Positions 51,601 through 59,747 of a stretch of DNA of 64,000 nucleotides are shown in pieces; position 1 is the stretch's first letter; every line of letters starts with the position of its first letter. Both the position numbers and the translations under genes were made by a program. The stretch is from Paenibacillus dendritiformis (GTDB taxonomy: Bacteria; Bacillota; Bacilli; Paenibacillales; Paenibacillaceae). The stretch spans positions 6,006,001 through 6,070,000 of the forward strand of contig NZ_OX216966.1 of NCBI RefSeq assembly GCF_945605565.1. The letters are read 5' to 3'. The notes beneath the pieces were generated by a model. The model searched no databases. It saw only the letters and a list, made by a program, of their open reading frames with translations, and was not told the origin of the DNA.

Positions 51601-52332
51601 TTATATTCGCAGTGGCGTGGCCAATACGCGGCGCGTCTGCCGTCCGGCCTGCTTCTTCTCGGAGGCATAGTCTCGAAAATAAACCCGGATGCGCTCGCGC
51701 TGCACTTTGGTCCGCGATCGGGACAGTGCCGTATAGACCGAACCGGGACTTGTATCGAACAAGCGGGCGATCTCGGATGGCGGAAGCTGGCGGAACACAT
51801 GCGCTTCGAACATTTGTCTTTCCCTGGCCGTCAAGCAGGACAGCAGCTCCCGGATCTGCTCCATCAGCTCGCGCCGAAGCAGCCACGCCTGCGGGTCCTG
51901 CATCTCGCGCGGGGGCGCGGTGCAGAGCCGGTGCAGCACCCGGTCCAGTTCCGAATCCTCCGCGGGCCGCCTTGGGGCCAAGCTCGACCAGGGCCGTTCT
52001 TTGCCATATGGGCCTCCCCGCCGCAGCTTCATATTGGCCTGATTGCGCACGATGCGCTGCAGCCAATATTGGAAGCGGGACGCTTCCAGCAGCGTCTCCA
52101 GCCGCAGGAACGCATTCAGCAGCGCTTCCTGCACGATATCCTCCGCCAATTGGTCATCGCGGGCCATGGAGCAGGCCCATCCCAGCGCCCGCTCCCGGTG
52201 CCGCCGCACCAATTCGCCGAACGCTTCCCGGCTGCCCGCGCGGGCGGCCTCTACCAGCTCCTCGTCGCGTTGCGGACGCTCCGCTTCCTCCTCATCCATT
52301 CCGGCATCCGGCCTCCACTCCGCCCTATGCAT
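51601..52332 (-). CDS. ECF-type RNA polymerase sigma factor
   Basis: A 243-residue sigma-70-family factor with region 2 (about residues 40-105; AFGELVRRHRERALGWACSM; DIVQEALLNAFLRL) and region 4 (about 160-215; CLTARERQMFEAHVFRQLPP; SEIARLFDTSPGSVYTAL). The linker and the C-terminal arginine-rich tail (about 25 residues) are longer than usual. GGAGGGG precedes the ATG. No adjacent anti-sigma factor with a membrane helix is seen. The coupled downstream gene at 50591 may be its regulator or its target. Confidence 0.9.
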   Translation of the reverse strand: MHRAEWRPDAGMDEEEAERPQRDEELVEAARAGSREAFGELVRRHRERALGWACSMARDDQLAEDIVQEALLNAFLRLETLLEASRFQYWLQRIVRNQANMKLRRGGPYGKERPWSSLAPRRPAEDSELDRVLHRLCTAPPREMQDPQAWLLRRELMEQIRELLSCLTARERQMFEAHVFRQLPPSEIARLFDTSPGSVYTALSRSRTKVQRERIRVYFRDYASEKKQAGRQTRRVLATPLRI

Positions 52333-52610
52333 ATACGCTTCCCCTCCTCCTCAGGAACCAAGACAGCCGCACTCCGTAAGAGCCACTTATACAAGATGCC
52401 GCCCGGCCCGAAAATCTTACCGGCCGAAATCAAAATATATGAAAATTACTATGGAACAGCCTCTTCTTCTCTTCATTTTAAATAAAAAAACAGCAGCAAT
52501 CGACAGATAATGTACTGAATTTGCAGATTTATGAATAAAAATGTAGACGAATTGACCCGTGTATGATATCACTAACATAAGGTGAAATAGGTGAATATTA
52601 GGAGGAAATG
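52333..52610. other. Promoter-bearing spacer with partial repeat copy D
   Basis: Includes AATGTACTGAATTTGCAG near 52508, a partial match to the dispersed TGCAG repeat, then TTGACC about 55 bp ahead of the permease start as a possible -35 element. No gene is seen. Confidence 0.4.
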
Positions 52611-53516
52611 ATGAGTTTTCGAGCACAATTTCTGCGAACGTTAATCATCAGCTTCTTTGCCATGCTGATGGTTGTCCTCATCGTATTGTTCCCGCGCGAC
52701 CTCGATATCCAAATGGATAGTTACCGGATGAACGTCAACTATGACTTTAGTTGGGCAAAGTACGGGAACAATATCAAAGGCTTTTTTGCCAATCTCATCG
52801 AGAAGGGAAGCCTCGGCATCGATCGCTACAACCTGCCGATCGTAACAGTCGTGCTGACTTCCGTGGCCAAAAGCCTTGCCGTCATCGTCACGGCGCTTAT
52901 TCTTAGCTTCGGACTCGGCGTGCTGAAGGGAATTATGGACTACAAGCTGTCACGGACGAAGTGGAGCTTCTTCGGCAACTGGACGACCTGGCTTTTTCAA
53001 TCGCTGCCCGATTTTCTGGTGCTGCTGCTGATCCAGTGGTATGTCATCCGCTATCTGCCGTTTATCCGAATTTTCTCGCCGGATCAATGGTATTCCTTTC
53101 TTCTGGCTGCCGTGCTGGTATCGATATATCCGACGATGTATATCGCACGCATCACGAGCGCTTCCATCGCGGATCAGGACGGCAAAATGTACATAATGGT
53201 AGCCCGTGCCAAAGGCTTGACCCAGCGTCTCATTTTTTACAAGCATGTCTTCTATAACAGCTTCGGCACGATATTGACACATCTCTCCTCCCTCTTCGTC
53301 TATGTATTGTCCAATCTGCTGATGGTCGAGTACTTCACGAACTTCCCGGGAGCGGCCTATCGATTATTTCTTGCCATCGATTACAGCGTGAACTTCGGAA
53401 CCGGCCCCAATTATGAGCCCGGTGTCATCATCGGCATCGCCTTCTTCTTCATGATCATGGTGCTTATCGTCCAATGGATCAGTCTGGCGGCAAGAAGACA
53501 TTTCGAAGCGAGGTAA
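52611..53516 (+). CDS. Oligopeptide-type ABC permease (DppB/OppB-like)
   Basis: A 301-residue inner-membrane permease with six membrane segments. The conserved EAA-like loop is at MYIMVARAKGLTQRLIFYKH, and the N-terminal external loop (about residues 30-75) is typical of DppB. AGGAGG five bases upstream favours the ATG at 52611 over that at 52608. The partner permease follows after 14 bp. No binding protein or ATPase gene is adjacent, which is unusual for this family, so the substrate and energy source are unclear. Confidence 0.85.
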   Translation: MSFRAQFLRTLIISFFAMLMVVLIVLFPRDLDIQMDSYRMNVNYDFSWAKYGNNIKGFFANLIEKGSLGIDRYNLPIVTVVLTSVAKSLAVIVTALILSFGLGVLKGIMDYKLSRTKWSFFGNWTTWLFQSLPDFLVLLLIQWYVIRYLPFIRIFSPDQWYSFLLAAVLVSIYPTMYIARITSASIADQDGKMYIMVARAKGLTQRLIFYKHVFYNSFGTILTHLSSLFVYVLSNLLMVEYFTNFPGAAYRLFLAIDYSVNFGTGPNYEPGVIIGIAFFFMIMVLIVQWISLAARRHFEAR

Positions 53517-53530
53517 GGAAGGAGAACGAC

Positions 53531-54433
53531 ATGAAAAATATTACATTGTGGATCGGAGCCGCGATGCTGGCCATACTCGTATTCTTTATGTTTTTCGGCC
53601 CCGAGCTTCCCTTTGTCGACAAAGAATTGCAAGAAGTGAAGCACCGCTTCAACGAGAATAACCGGCTGCAGCTGCCGCCTTATCCGCCTTCGGCGCTCAA
53701 TCCGCTAGGCTCGGACAAGAGCGGCGTCGACCTGCTGAGCAAGCTGATTCTCGGCACGAAATCGACCATTCTCATCGTATTGACGATTACGACGGTGCGC
53801 TATTTGATTGCGATCCCCCTTGGGCTGATGGCGCGGCGCAAAAAAGGAATCGCGCATTTTATCGTAAACAGCTTGAATCAGGTATTCTCTTTTTTGCCGT
53901 CGATCTTTTCGGCGGTGCTGTTGGTGAGCGTCCCTTTTATCCAAAACTCGGGCAATCGGCTGTGGTGGGTCATCTTTTTCGTGGCCGTCATCGAGGCGGG
54001 CCGCGTCGCCCATATCGTTCAGGAGCATACGCATAAGTTGTCGCGGGAGCTGTATGTCGAGGCGGGCAACAGTCTTGGTTTGAGTCCCTGGCGGATGTCC
54101 AAAAGCTACTATATGCCGGCGATCCTTCCTGAATTGATTGTCAACTTCTGTCTCGATATGGGCAAAGTGATGCTGATTATCGGCCAGATGGGCGTATTGA
54201 GCATCTTCCTGACCCATCAATGGATCGAGGTCAATTATTTCACGCCGAAGTTTTTGAACACCAGCCTGGACTGGGCCTCGCTGCTCGCTGAGCACCGGGC
54301 CGAAATCTATGTGAACAAATTCGGCTTCATTTTCTATCCGGCGGCCGCGATCGCCTTCGCCATTCTCACCTTCAATATTTTGGGTGAGGGGCTGCGCCGC
54401 CATTTCAACCGCCGCATGAACGTATTGCTGTAA
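53531..54433 (+). CDS. Oligopeptide-type ABC permease (DppC/OppC-like)
   Basis: A 300-residue permease with a long N-terminal external loop (about 25-65; PPYPPSALNPLGSDKSGVDL, the GTDxxGRDxxSR-like element of DppC) and six membrane segments. The EAA loop is ELYVEAGNSLGLSPWRMSKS. AAGGAGA precedes the ATG at 53531. It is cotranscribed with the DppB-like gene and ends at a strong hairpin. With no other transport components in the window, it must use ones encoded elsewhere or have a special role such as sensing or peptide export. Confidence 0.84.
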   Translation: MKNITLWIGAAMLAILVFFMFFGPELPFVDKELQEVKHRFNENNRLQLPPYPPSALNPLGSDKSGVDLLSKLILGTKSTILIVLTITTVRYLIAIPLGLMARRKKGIAHFIVNSLNQVFSFLPSIFSAVLLVSVPFIQNSGNRLWWVIFFVAVIEAGRVAHIVQEHTHKLSRELYVEAGNSLGLSPWRMSKSYYMPAILPELIVNFCLDMGKVMLIIGQMGVLSIFLTHQWIEVNYFTPKFLNTSLDWASLLAEHRAEIYVNKFGFIFYPAAAIAFAILTFNILGEGLRRHFNRRMNVLL

Positions 54434-54447
54434 CCCGCTCATAGCTT

Positions 54448-54497
54448 GAGGGCAGATACCAGCGCAGCCTGCCGGCTGCGGCTTGGCGTCTGCCCTC
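54448..54497 (+). terminator. Terminator of the dppBC-like pair
   Basis: GAGGGCAGA ... TCTGCCCTC encloses an inner stem CGCAGCC-TGCC-GGCTGCG. A weak C/T-rich run follows. Confidence 0.6.
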
Positions 54498-54819
54498 TCT
54501 CCGTTAGGCTGCCGCTCCCGCTTCACCTCTGCTGCATATGCGCATCTCCACTCCTCCGCATATGCAGGCCTAACATCGCCTGCGCCTCCTCGACCTCGCC
54601 TGCGTCCTACCGCAGCAGGATCGACGAGATGGGTCGATTGCTCCATGAACTGGCAGCCGGTCCATCCTCCTTCCGTCACCACGCGGCCTGCGGCATGCTC
54701 CCATCCATTGGCCGAGGGCCATCCCGCCGCCCCGCCGGACCAACTCCTCCTTCAAGCGCAGCACCTTCTCCACGCTGGTTCCGCATACGGACCTACACCG
54801 GCCCCCGCCGCGCCACCAA

Positions 54820-55000
54820 TCCTGCAAAATTACAGTATTGTTTTTTGGGGCAGGCGCACTCGACGCCAATCCTGCAAAAACTACATCATTTTTCCTGAAG
54901 CCCCCACGATCCCCCCGTTTTTTCACGAAATTGATGCACCTGCACAGGAATTTCTTCTTTTCATCACCGAAACAGCTAAAAATACTGCACTTTTGCAGCT
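54820..55000. repeat. Dispersed TGCAG-rich noncoding repeat, copy C
   Basis: CCTGCAAAATTACAGTATT and CCTGCAAAAACTACATCATTTTT, then AATACTGCACTTTTGCAGC. The first two are reverse-complement matches to the TAATGTAATTTTGCAGG core of copies A and B. Confidence 0.5.
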
Positions 55001-55009
55001 TTCGCCCCT

Positions 55010-55140
55010 CATCGCTACCACCACGCTCCTGTCCTCTCGCCAACTCCGCCCCCCCTCTCCTCACCCGCTCCTGTCCTCTCGCCCTTCCTCGCCTCACCAC
55101 GCTTCTGTCCTCTCGCCAACTCCACCCTTCCTCCTTCCTC
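55010..55140. repeat. C/T-rich direct repeats (three copies)
   Basis: CCACGCTCCTGTCCTCTCGCC, CCCGCTCCTGTCCTCTCGCC and CCACGCTTCTGTCCTCTCGCC, spaced 35-43 bp. The second half of each unit diverges. Confidence 0.6.
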
Positions 55141-55254
55141 ACCACCACTGTCCACTGATTCCAACCTCGACCTCCATCTGCCACAGAGCAAAACCACAAC
55201 CAACCTTCCGACATTCGCCAATGCTTCTTGACAACGGAACCTCATTTAACTATT

Positions 55255-55282
55255 ATCTAATTTAACAAATACTTTATTAGAT
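55255..55282. promoter_or_regulatory. Operator-like inverted repeat upstream of ArsR-DUF2087 gene
   Basis: ATCTAAT (55255-55261) and ATTAGAT (55276-55282), 14 bp apart, about 40 bp ahead of the gene; a candidate self-regulatory site. Confidence 0.45.
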
Positions 55283-55322
55283 GAATATTAAATCACACAA
55301 AATGTGAGGTGTGAGACATACC

Positions 55323-55931
55323 ATGCAATTGGAAAAAATCGTGGCGTATCATAAGGCGCTCTCCGACCCGACCCGCATCAAAATGCTCGTCCTTATCGCC
55401 CAGGAGGAGTACAGCGGGCAGCGGCTGGCCGAACGGCTCGGCGTCACCCCGGCCACCATTACCCACCATGCCGCCAAGCTGAGGGAGGCCGCCCTCATTA
55501 ACGAGCGCCGGGACAAAAATACGATCTATTTTTCATTGAACCATTACTTTATGAAAACAAATGCCACGGCGACCTTTGATTTCATCTATCGCCATGCCGT
55601 GCAGAAGGAGGACAGCCTTATGCAGGACCAAGAAGCCCAACAGAAATACCAGCAGTCCGTTATCAACAATTTCTTCACGGCAGATGGCCGCTTGAAAACA
55701 ATCCCGGCCCAGTTGAAGAAGAAGCTGATCGTGCTCGAGCATCTTGTCTCGCGCCTGGAGCGCGGACGGAAATACACGGAACCGGAAATCAACGCGTTCA
55801 TCCGATCCTATCACGACGATTTCGCGACCTTGCGCCGGGAATTCGTCATGCAGCATTTCATGTACCGGGAGAACAGCATCTACGAGCTGAATCCGCCGGA
55901 AATGTGGGCCTCCTGGAGACAGCTCAAATAA
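55323..55931 (+). CDS. ArsR-type regulator with DUF2087 domain
   Basis: A 202-residue regulator. The ArsR winged helix is at about residues 3-75 (YHKALSDPTRIKMLVLIA; LAERLGVTPATITHHAAKLR), and the C-terminal DUF2087 domain is at about 120-190 (FTADGRLKTIPAQLKKKLIV; YTEPEINAFIRSYHDDFATLRREF). This combination is common in Bacillota, with unknown ligand. The ATG at 55323 follows GAGGTG by ten bases; a GTG at 55311 is possible. The Nudix gene follows after 115 bp. Confidence 0.88.
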   Translation: MQLEKIVAYHKALSDPTRIKMLVLIAQEEYSGQRLAERLGVTPATITHHAAKLREAALINERRDKNTIYFSLNHYFMKTNATATFDFIYRHAVQKEDSLMQDQEAQQKYQQSVINNFFTADGRLKTIPAQLKKKLIVLEHLVSRLERGRKYTEPEINAFIRSYHDDFATLRREFVMQHFMYRENSIYELNPPEMWASWRQLK

Positions 55932-56046
55932 ACCGTGCCCGTGCGCCTCGGGCAAAGACGAGACAGGAGCCGGCGTTGGCTGACAACCTTCAAGAACATG
56001 TAAGCAATAGATCGCGATTCTGGAAAATACGGGGAGGGGACTGGAA

Positions 56047-56484
56047 ATGTTCATCGTTAATGTCGAAGCGGCGATTTATCGCGACGGAAAGTGGCTGATT
56101 ATCGAACGCAGCCAACAGGAGGAGCATGCTGGCGGCACGTTCGCGTTCGTCGGCGGCAAGGCCGAGCGGGAGGGGGCCGTGCCCGATATATTGGAGAAGA
56201 CCATCGCGCGCGAAGTGATGGAGGAAGTCGGGCTGGCCCTTACCGGGACGCCCCGCTACGTGAACAGCTCCTCCTTCGTCACGGATCGCGGGGAGGCTGT
56301 CGTCGACATTGTCTTCCTGTGCGAAGCAGAGCCCGGGGAGCCCCGCATCGCCAGTCCGGAGGAGGTGGGGGCCGTCATCTGGATGACTGCCGAGGAAGTG
56401 CTAAGCCATCCGCTCTCCCCTCCCTGGCTGAAAAGGAACCTGCAGCAGGCGGACCAAGTGAGGCGGCAAACGCGGCAGCAGTGA
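56047..56484 (+). CDS. Nudix hydrolase
   Basis: A 145-residue Nudix protein that should hydrolyse a nucleoside diphosphate-linked or related pyrophosphate. The Nudix box runs from GGKAEREG to REVMEEVGL at about residues 36-63, but the loop between the glycines and the REVMEE helix is about three residues longer than standard. Catalytic glutamates of REVMEE are kept. GGGGAGG upstream supports the ATG. The C-terminal tail is glutamine/arginine-rich and may extend into repetitive DNA that follows. Confidence 0.87.
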   Translation: MFIVNVEAAIYRDGKWLIIERSQQEEHAGGTFAFVGGKAEREGAVPDILEKTIAREVMEEVGLALTGTPRYVNSSSFVTDRGEAVVDIVFLCEAEPGEPRIASPEEVGAVIWMTAEEVLSHPLSPPWLKRNLQQADQVRRQTRQQ

Positions 56485-56728
56485 CGGACAGCGCAACCCG
56501 GGGACGGGGGAACGCAGAATGGAACAACAGTGGAACGAAGCAAACGCGGAAACGGGCAACAGTGCACCGGTACAACGCGGAACCGAACAATAGCGGAACC
56601 GTGGCAACAGCACACCGGTGGAGACGCGAAACAGAACAAACGCGCAACAGAGCAACAACGCAACGGAGCCAACTCGGAACAGAGTAAACGCAGAACCGAG
56701 CAACAGCGCACCGTTGCCAACGCGCAAT
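56485..56728. repeat. Repetitive GGAAC/CAACAG-rich interval
   Basis: About 240 bp built of short related blocks such as CAACAGTGCACCGGT, CAACAGCACACCGGTG and CAACAGCGCACCGTTG, mixed with GCGGAAC/ACGCGGAACC units. Purine-rich on the plus strand and without a supported gene. Confidence 0.6.
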
Positions 56729-56771
56729 GGCCCGGTCCGGGGCTGGATCGCATCCAATCCCGGACCGGGCC
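56729..56771. terminator. Long hairpin between convergent Nudix and dehydrogenase genes
   Basis: A perfect 13-bp outer stem (GGCCCGGTCCGGG/CCCGGACCGGGCC) with an inner 5-bp stem TGGAT-CGC-ATCCA. There is no T-run, so it could act as a factor-assisted terminator for both sides. Confidence 0.6.
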
Positions 56772-56790
56772 GCCTCATTCGCGCCGCTTC

Positions 56791-57804
56791 CTATGGCCGG
56801 CTGGCATCGGCATAGCGCAGCACGACGCCAATCGTATCCTTCGGCGACTGCTTGTAGCGCGCGTAGGCGATGTCCGCCTTCTCCATCGGCAGCTCCGCCG
56901 AGATAAGCGGCTCGACGCGAATCCGCCCCGCTGCCAGCAGGCGGACATATTCGGCCACATTGCGGCCCTCTGTCCAGCGCACATAGCCGAGCGGATAATC
57001 GAATCCGCCCACCTCATAATCGCGCGCATAGCGTCCCGGGCCGCCTGCCCGCGAGATGAGCACCTCCGCTTCCTTCGTGAACATGCGCTCGCGGTCGAAT
57101 TCCATTTTCAGGTCGCCAACGATGACGACCTTGCCCCGATCCCGCAGCCAGCCGAGCGACTTGTCGATCAGATCGGTGGCGCTGCCGCCGGCGCAGAGCA
57201 GCACCGCATCGGCGCCCTCCCCGTTCGTCAGCTTCCGAATCGCCGCTTCCAGTTCCTGCGGGTCGGCGTCGACCGCCTCGATGCCGGCTTGCCTCAGCAT
57301 CGCGCACCGCTCCGGCAGCAGGTCATAGCCGATGACGGTATAGGCTGCCGCATGGGCCACTTGCGCGATGATCTGCCCAAGGATGCCGAGGCCGACCACC
57401 ACGACCCGCTCCCCGAATTGAAGCTGCGCCTGCCGCAGCGCGTGAATCGCGATGGCGCCGAGTCCCGCGAAAGACGCTTCCCGCAGCGACACCTGCTGCG
57501 GCAGCGGCGCGGCGAGATGCTTCGGCACGGCGAGCAGCGAAGCATGCTTGACGAACGGCGCCCCGTAGCAGGCCACCCGGTCTCCCGGACGGAGATGGCT
57601 GACGCCCTCGCCGACCTCCCTGACGATGCCTGCGGCGCTGTAGCCCAGGGCGAACGGCCCCTGCACATTTTTCTGCATCGACATCTCGGTTCCCGGACTT
57701 ATCGCCGAATAGACGGTATCCACCAGCACGAAATGAGGCTGGAGAACCGGCGCCTCCTTTTCCACGGTGTGGACGACGCCATCTGTAGATACGACTGCTC
57801 TCAT
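56791..57804 (-). CDS. Zinc-type (MDR) alcohol dehydrogenase-like oxidoreductase
   Basis: A 337-residue medium-chain dehydrogenase. The GroES-like domain is at about residues 1-120 (AISPGTEMSM; GYSAAGIVREVGEGVS), and the NAD(P) site VVVVGLGILGQIIAQVAHAA is near 138-157. Typical catalytic-zinc residues (GHE at the start) are replaced by GYS, as in BchC/sugar-dehydrogenase-like relatives, so the metal may be absent. It lies 25 bp after the permease gene, last in a sugar ABC operon, and probably oxidises the imported sugar or polyol. Confidence 0.82.
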   Translation of the reverse strand: MRAVVSTDGVVHTVEKEAPVLQPHFVLVDTVYSAISPGTEMSMQKNVQGPFALGYSAAGIVREVGEGVSHLRPGDRVACYGAPFVKHASLLAVPKHLAAPLPQQVSLREASFAGLGAIAIHALRQAQLQFGERVVVVGLGILGQIIAQVAHAAAYTVIGYDLLPERCAMLRQAGIEAVDADPQELEAAIRKLTNGEGADAVLLCAGGSATDLIDKSLGWLRDRGKVVIVGDLKMEFDRERMFTKEAEVLISRAGGPGRYARDYEVGGFDYPLGYVRWTEGRNVAEYVRLLAAGRIRVEPLISAELPMEKADIAYARYKQSPKDTIGVVLRYADASRP

Positions 57805-57828
57805 GGGTAATCTCCTCTTTCTCTGATG

Positions 57829-58650
57829 TTAAGACTTGATACCGGACATGGCGATCCCTTCCGTGAAATACCGCTGGAAGAAGACGAAAATAAGGAAAGT
57901 CGGCACAAAAGAGATCGCCGCTCCCGCCATTTCGATCCCGAAGTTCCCTTCCTTCGTCAGCAGGGACGCCAGACCGACCGTAATCGGGTACATCTCTTCC
58001 GATGTCATGAAAATCAGCGGCGTGAACAGATCATTCCAGCAGCTGATGAACGCGAACGTCCCGATCGTCGCGATGGCCGGCTTCGCCAGCGGCAGCATAA
58101 TGCGGAAGAAAATCGTGAAGTCCCCTGCGCCGTCGATATAGGCCGCTTCCTCCAAATCTTTCGGGATCGTCATCATGAACTGCCTAACGAGGAATACCCC
58201 CATAATGGCCCACAGCTCCGGAACAATAATGGCTCCGTACGTATTGATCCAGCCGAATTGACTGAACATGATATATTTTGGAATAATGAGCAGCTGTCCA
58301 GGCACCATGACGACAGCCATCATGAGCCAGAACACAATCTCCCTGCCGGGGAACTGCTTCTTGGCGAAAATATACCCGAGCACCGCCCCGAAAAAAATCT
58401 GGGTCGCCACCGGAATGAGCGTAATGACAAGCGAGTTCTTAATCCAATGCAGGAACGAACTCTGCCCGATAATGTACGTGAAATTGTACAGCGTCGGATT
58501 CGTCGGAATCCAGAACAACGGATCGGCCGTTGCCTTCTCCACCTTTTGCAGCGAACCGAGAATCATCATCGCAAAAGGAAAAAAGAACAGGATGCCGAGA
58601 ATGACGAGAAGCACATAAATGGCGGCCTTATGCTTCAAACGAATATTCAT
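57829..58650 (-). CDS. Sugar ABC transporter permease (MalG-like)
   Basis: A 273-residue CUT1-type permease with six membrane segments, the EAA loop EEAAYIDGAGDFTIFFRIML at about residues 168-187 and the usual C-terminus FTEGIAMSGIKS. AGGAGG upstream of the ATG. It partners the MalF-like gene 43 bp upstream. An ATPase is not encoded here; a shared MsmX-type ATPase is expected. Confidence 0.92.
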   Translation of the reverse strand: MNIRLKHKAAIYVLLVILGILFFFPFAMMILGSLQKVEKATADPLFWIPTNPTLYNFTYIIGQSSFLHWIKNSLVITLIPVATQIFFGAVLGYIFAKKQFPGREIVFWLMMAVVMVPGQLLIIPKYIMFSQFGWINTYGAIIVPELWAIMGVFLVRQFMMTIPKDLEEAAYIDGAGDFTIFFRIMLPLAKPAIATIGTFAFISCWNDLFTPLIFMTSEEMYPITVGLASLLTKEGNFGIEMAGAAISFVPTFLIFVFFQRYFTEGIAMSGIKS

Positions 58651-58693
58651 GCGAGCCCCTCCTTCGGATGCCGGCGTTCACTGCGGGCGCGCA

Positions 58694-59635
58694 TCAGTAA
58701 TGCACCTCTTTGCCCAGCACGCGGCGCTGTACGAGCGATATCGCGAAAATGATGAAAAACAGTATATACGCAAGCACGCTGGCATATCCGAGGCGAAGTC
58801 CGGTGAAGCCTTCCTCATACAAGTAATACACCAGAGTCGTCGTTGCATAGTTCGGTCCCCCGCCCGTAATGAGGAACGCGGAATCGAAGACTTGAAAAGA
58901 ACCGATCGTCGTAATGATGGCAACGTAAAAATGAATCGGCAGCAGCAGCGGGAACGTAACGCTCCAGAACGTGCGCCAGCGTCCTGCGCCATCGATCTTG
59001 GCCGCCTCGTACAAGTGGTTCGGAATCGATTTGAGTCCGGCGTAATAGTAGACCATCGTGCTTCCCGCCACTTTGAAAATACTCAGCCCCGCCAGCACCG
59101 GCAGCGCCTGCGACGAATTCGAGAAGAACAGCTGCGGCTCGATGCCGAACCAGCTGAGCGCATAGTTGATCATGCCATATTCGGTTCCCTTGAACAGCCA
59201 CGCCCAGATTCCCGAGATAATGACGAAGGAAGTGACGACGGGCAAGAAGTACAAGCCCTTGAAAAAGCCGGCCGCGCGCACGCCCGAGTTGACGAGCAGC
59301 GCCAGCAGCAGCCCGACTCCCATCGTCGGAACGATATAGTAGACCGAGAAGAGAACCGTATTCCAGATCGCCTTCCAGGCAATCTCGTCCGTGAAAAAAT
59401 AACTCCAGTTCGCAAGCCCGACGAAGGACGGCGAGCCGATAATGGGCCAATCCATGAACGTCAGCACCAGACTGAAGGCCAGCGGGAACACCTGGAACAC
59501 AAGAAAATGGATCAGTATCGGAATCAAAAATACGTACACGATGGCATTCCGCCGGAACTCCTGCCGGAACCCCTCTCCCGGCGGCCGCCGTGCGGCAGAT
59601 TCCCGAGCGGCGGCTCCCTGCTTCACTGTTAGCAC
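58694..59635 (-). CDS. Sugar ABC transporter permease (MalF-like)
   Basis: A 313-residue permease. A longer basic N-terminus (about 28 residues) precedes six membrane segments, with the EAA loop YEAAKIDGAGRWRTFWSVTF at about 213-232 and the end RRVLGKEVHY. The GTG at 59635 has AAGGTGA upstream; another GTG nine bases downstream is also possible. It receives sugar from the lipoprotein encoded upstream. Confidence 0.91.
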   Translation of the reverse strand: MLTVKQGAAARESAARRPPGEGFRQEFRRNAIVYVFLIPILIHFLVFQVFPLAFSLVLTFMDWPIIGSPSFVGLANWSYFFTDEIAWKAIWNTVLFSVYYIVPTMGVGLLLALLVNSGVRAAGFFKGLYFLPVVTSFVIISGIWAWLFKGTEYGMINYALSWFGIEPQLFFSNSSQALPVLAGLSIFKVAGSTMVYYYAGLKSIPNHLYEAAKIDGAGRWRTFWSVTFPLLLPIHFYVAIITTIGSFQVFDSAFLITGGGPNYATTTLVYYLYEEGFTGLRLGYASVLAYILFFIIFAISLVQRRVLGKEVHY

Positions 59636-59747
59636 GTGCTATCACCTTCCATCCCTGTTAATGAGCCGGCAGCGCCACGCGAGGCAGCGGGCAGAGCGGC
59701 GGCCGGCAATAGCCGGTCCGCGCTCTCCCGCCGCATGCCGCCAAGAG

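Larger units (their letters stand above)
54434..55322. other. Long noncoding interval with repeats
   Basis: A terminator at its left end, dispersed TGCAG repeats at 54820-55000, C/T-rich direct repeats at 55010-55140, and an operator-like inverted repeat close to the next gene. Open frames here lack ribosome binding sites and look like composition artefacts. Confidence 0.6.

Noticed and set aside
51581..52066. N-terminal extension of the gene at 50591 across the sigma factor
   Set aside because: It would overlap the sigma gene in another frame. A good ribosome binding site and a normal N-terminus occur at 51580.
54446..55265. Genes on either strand in the repeat-rich interval
   Set aside because: Long frames arise from biased composition; the peptides are low-complexity and lack start signals.
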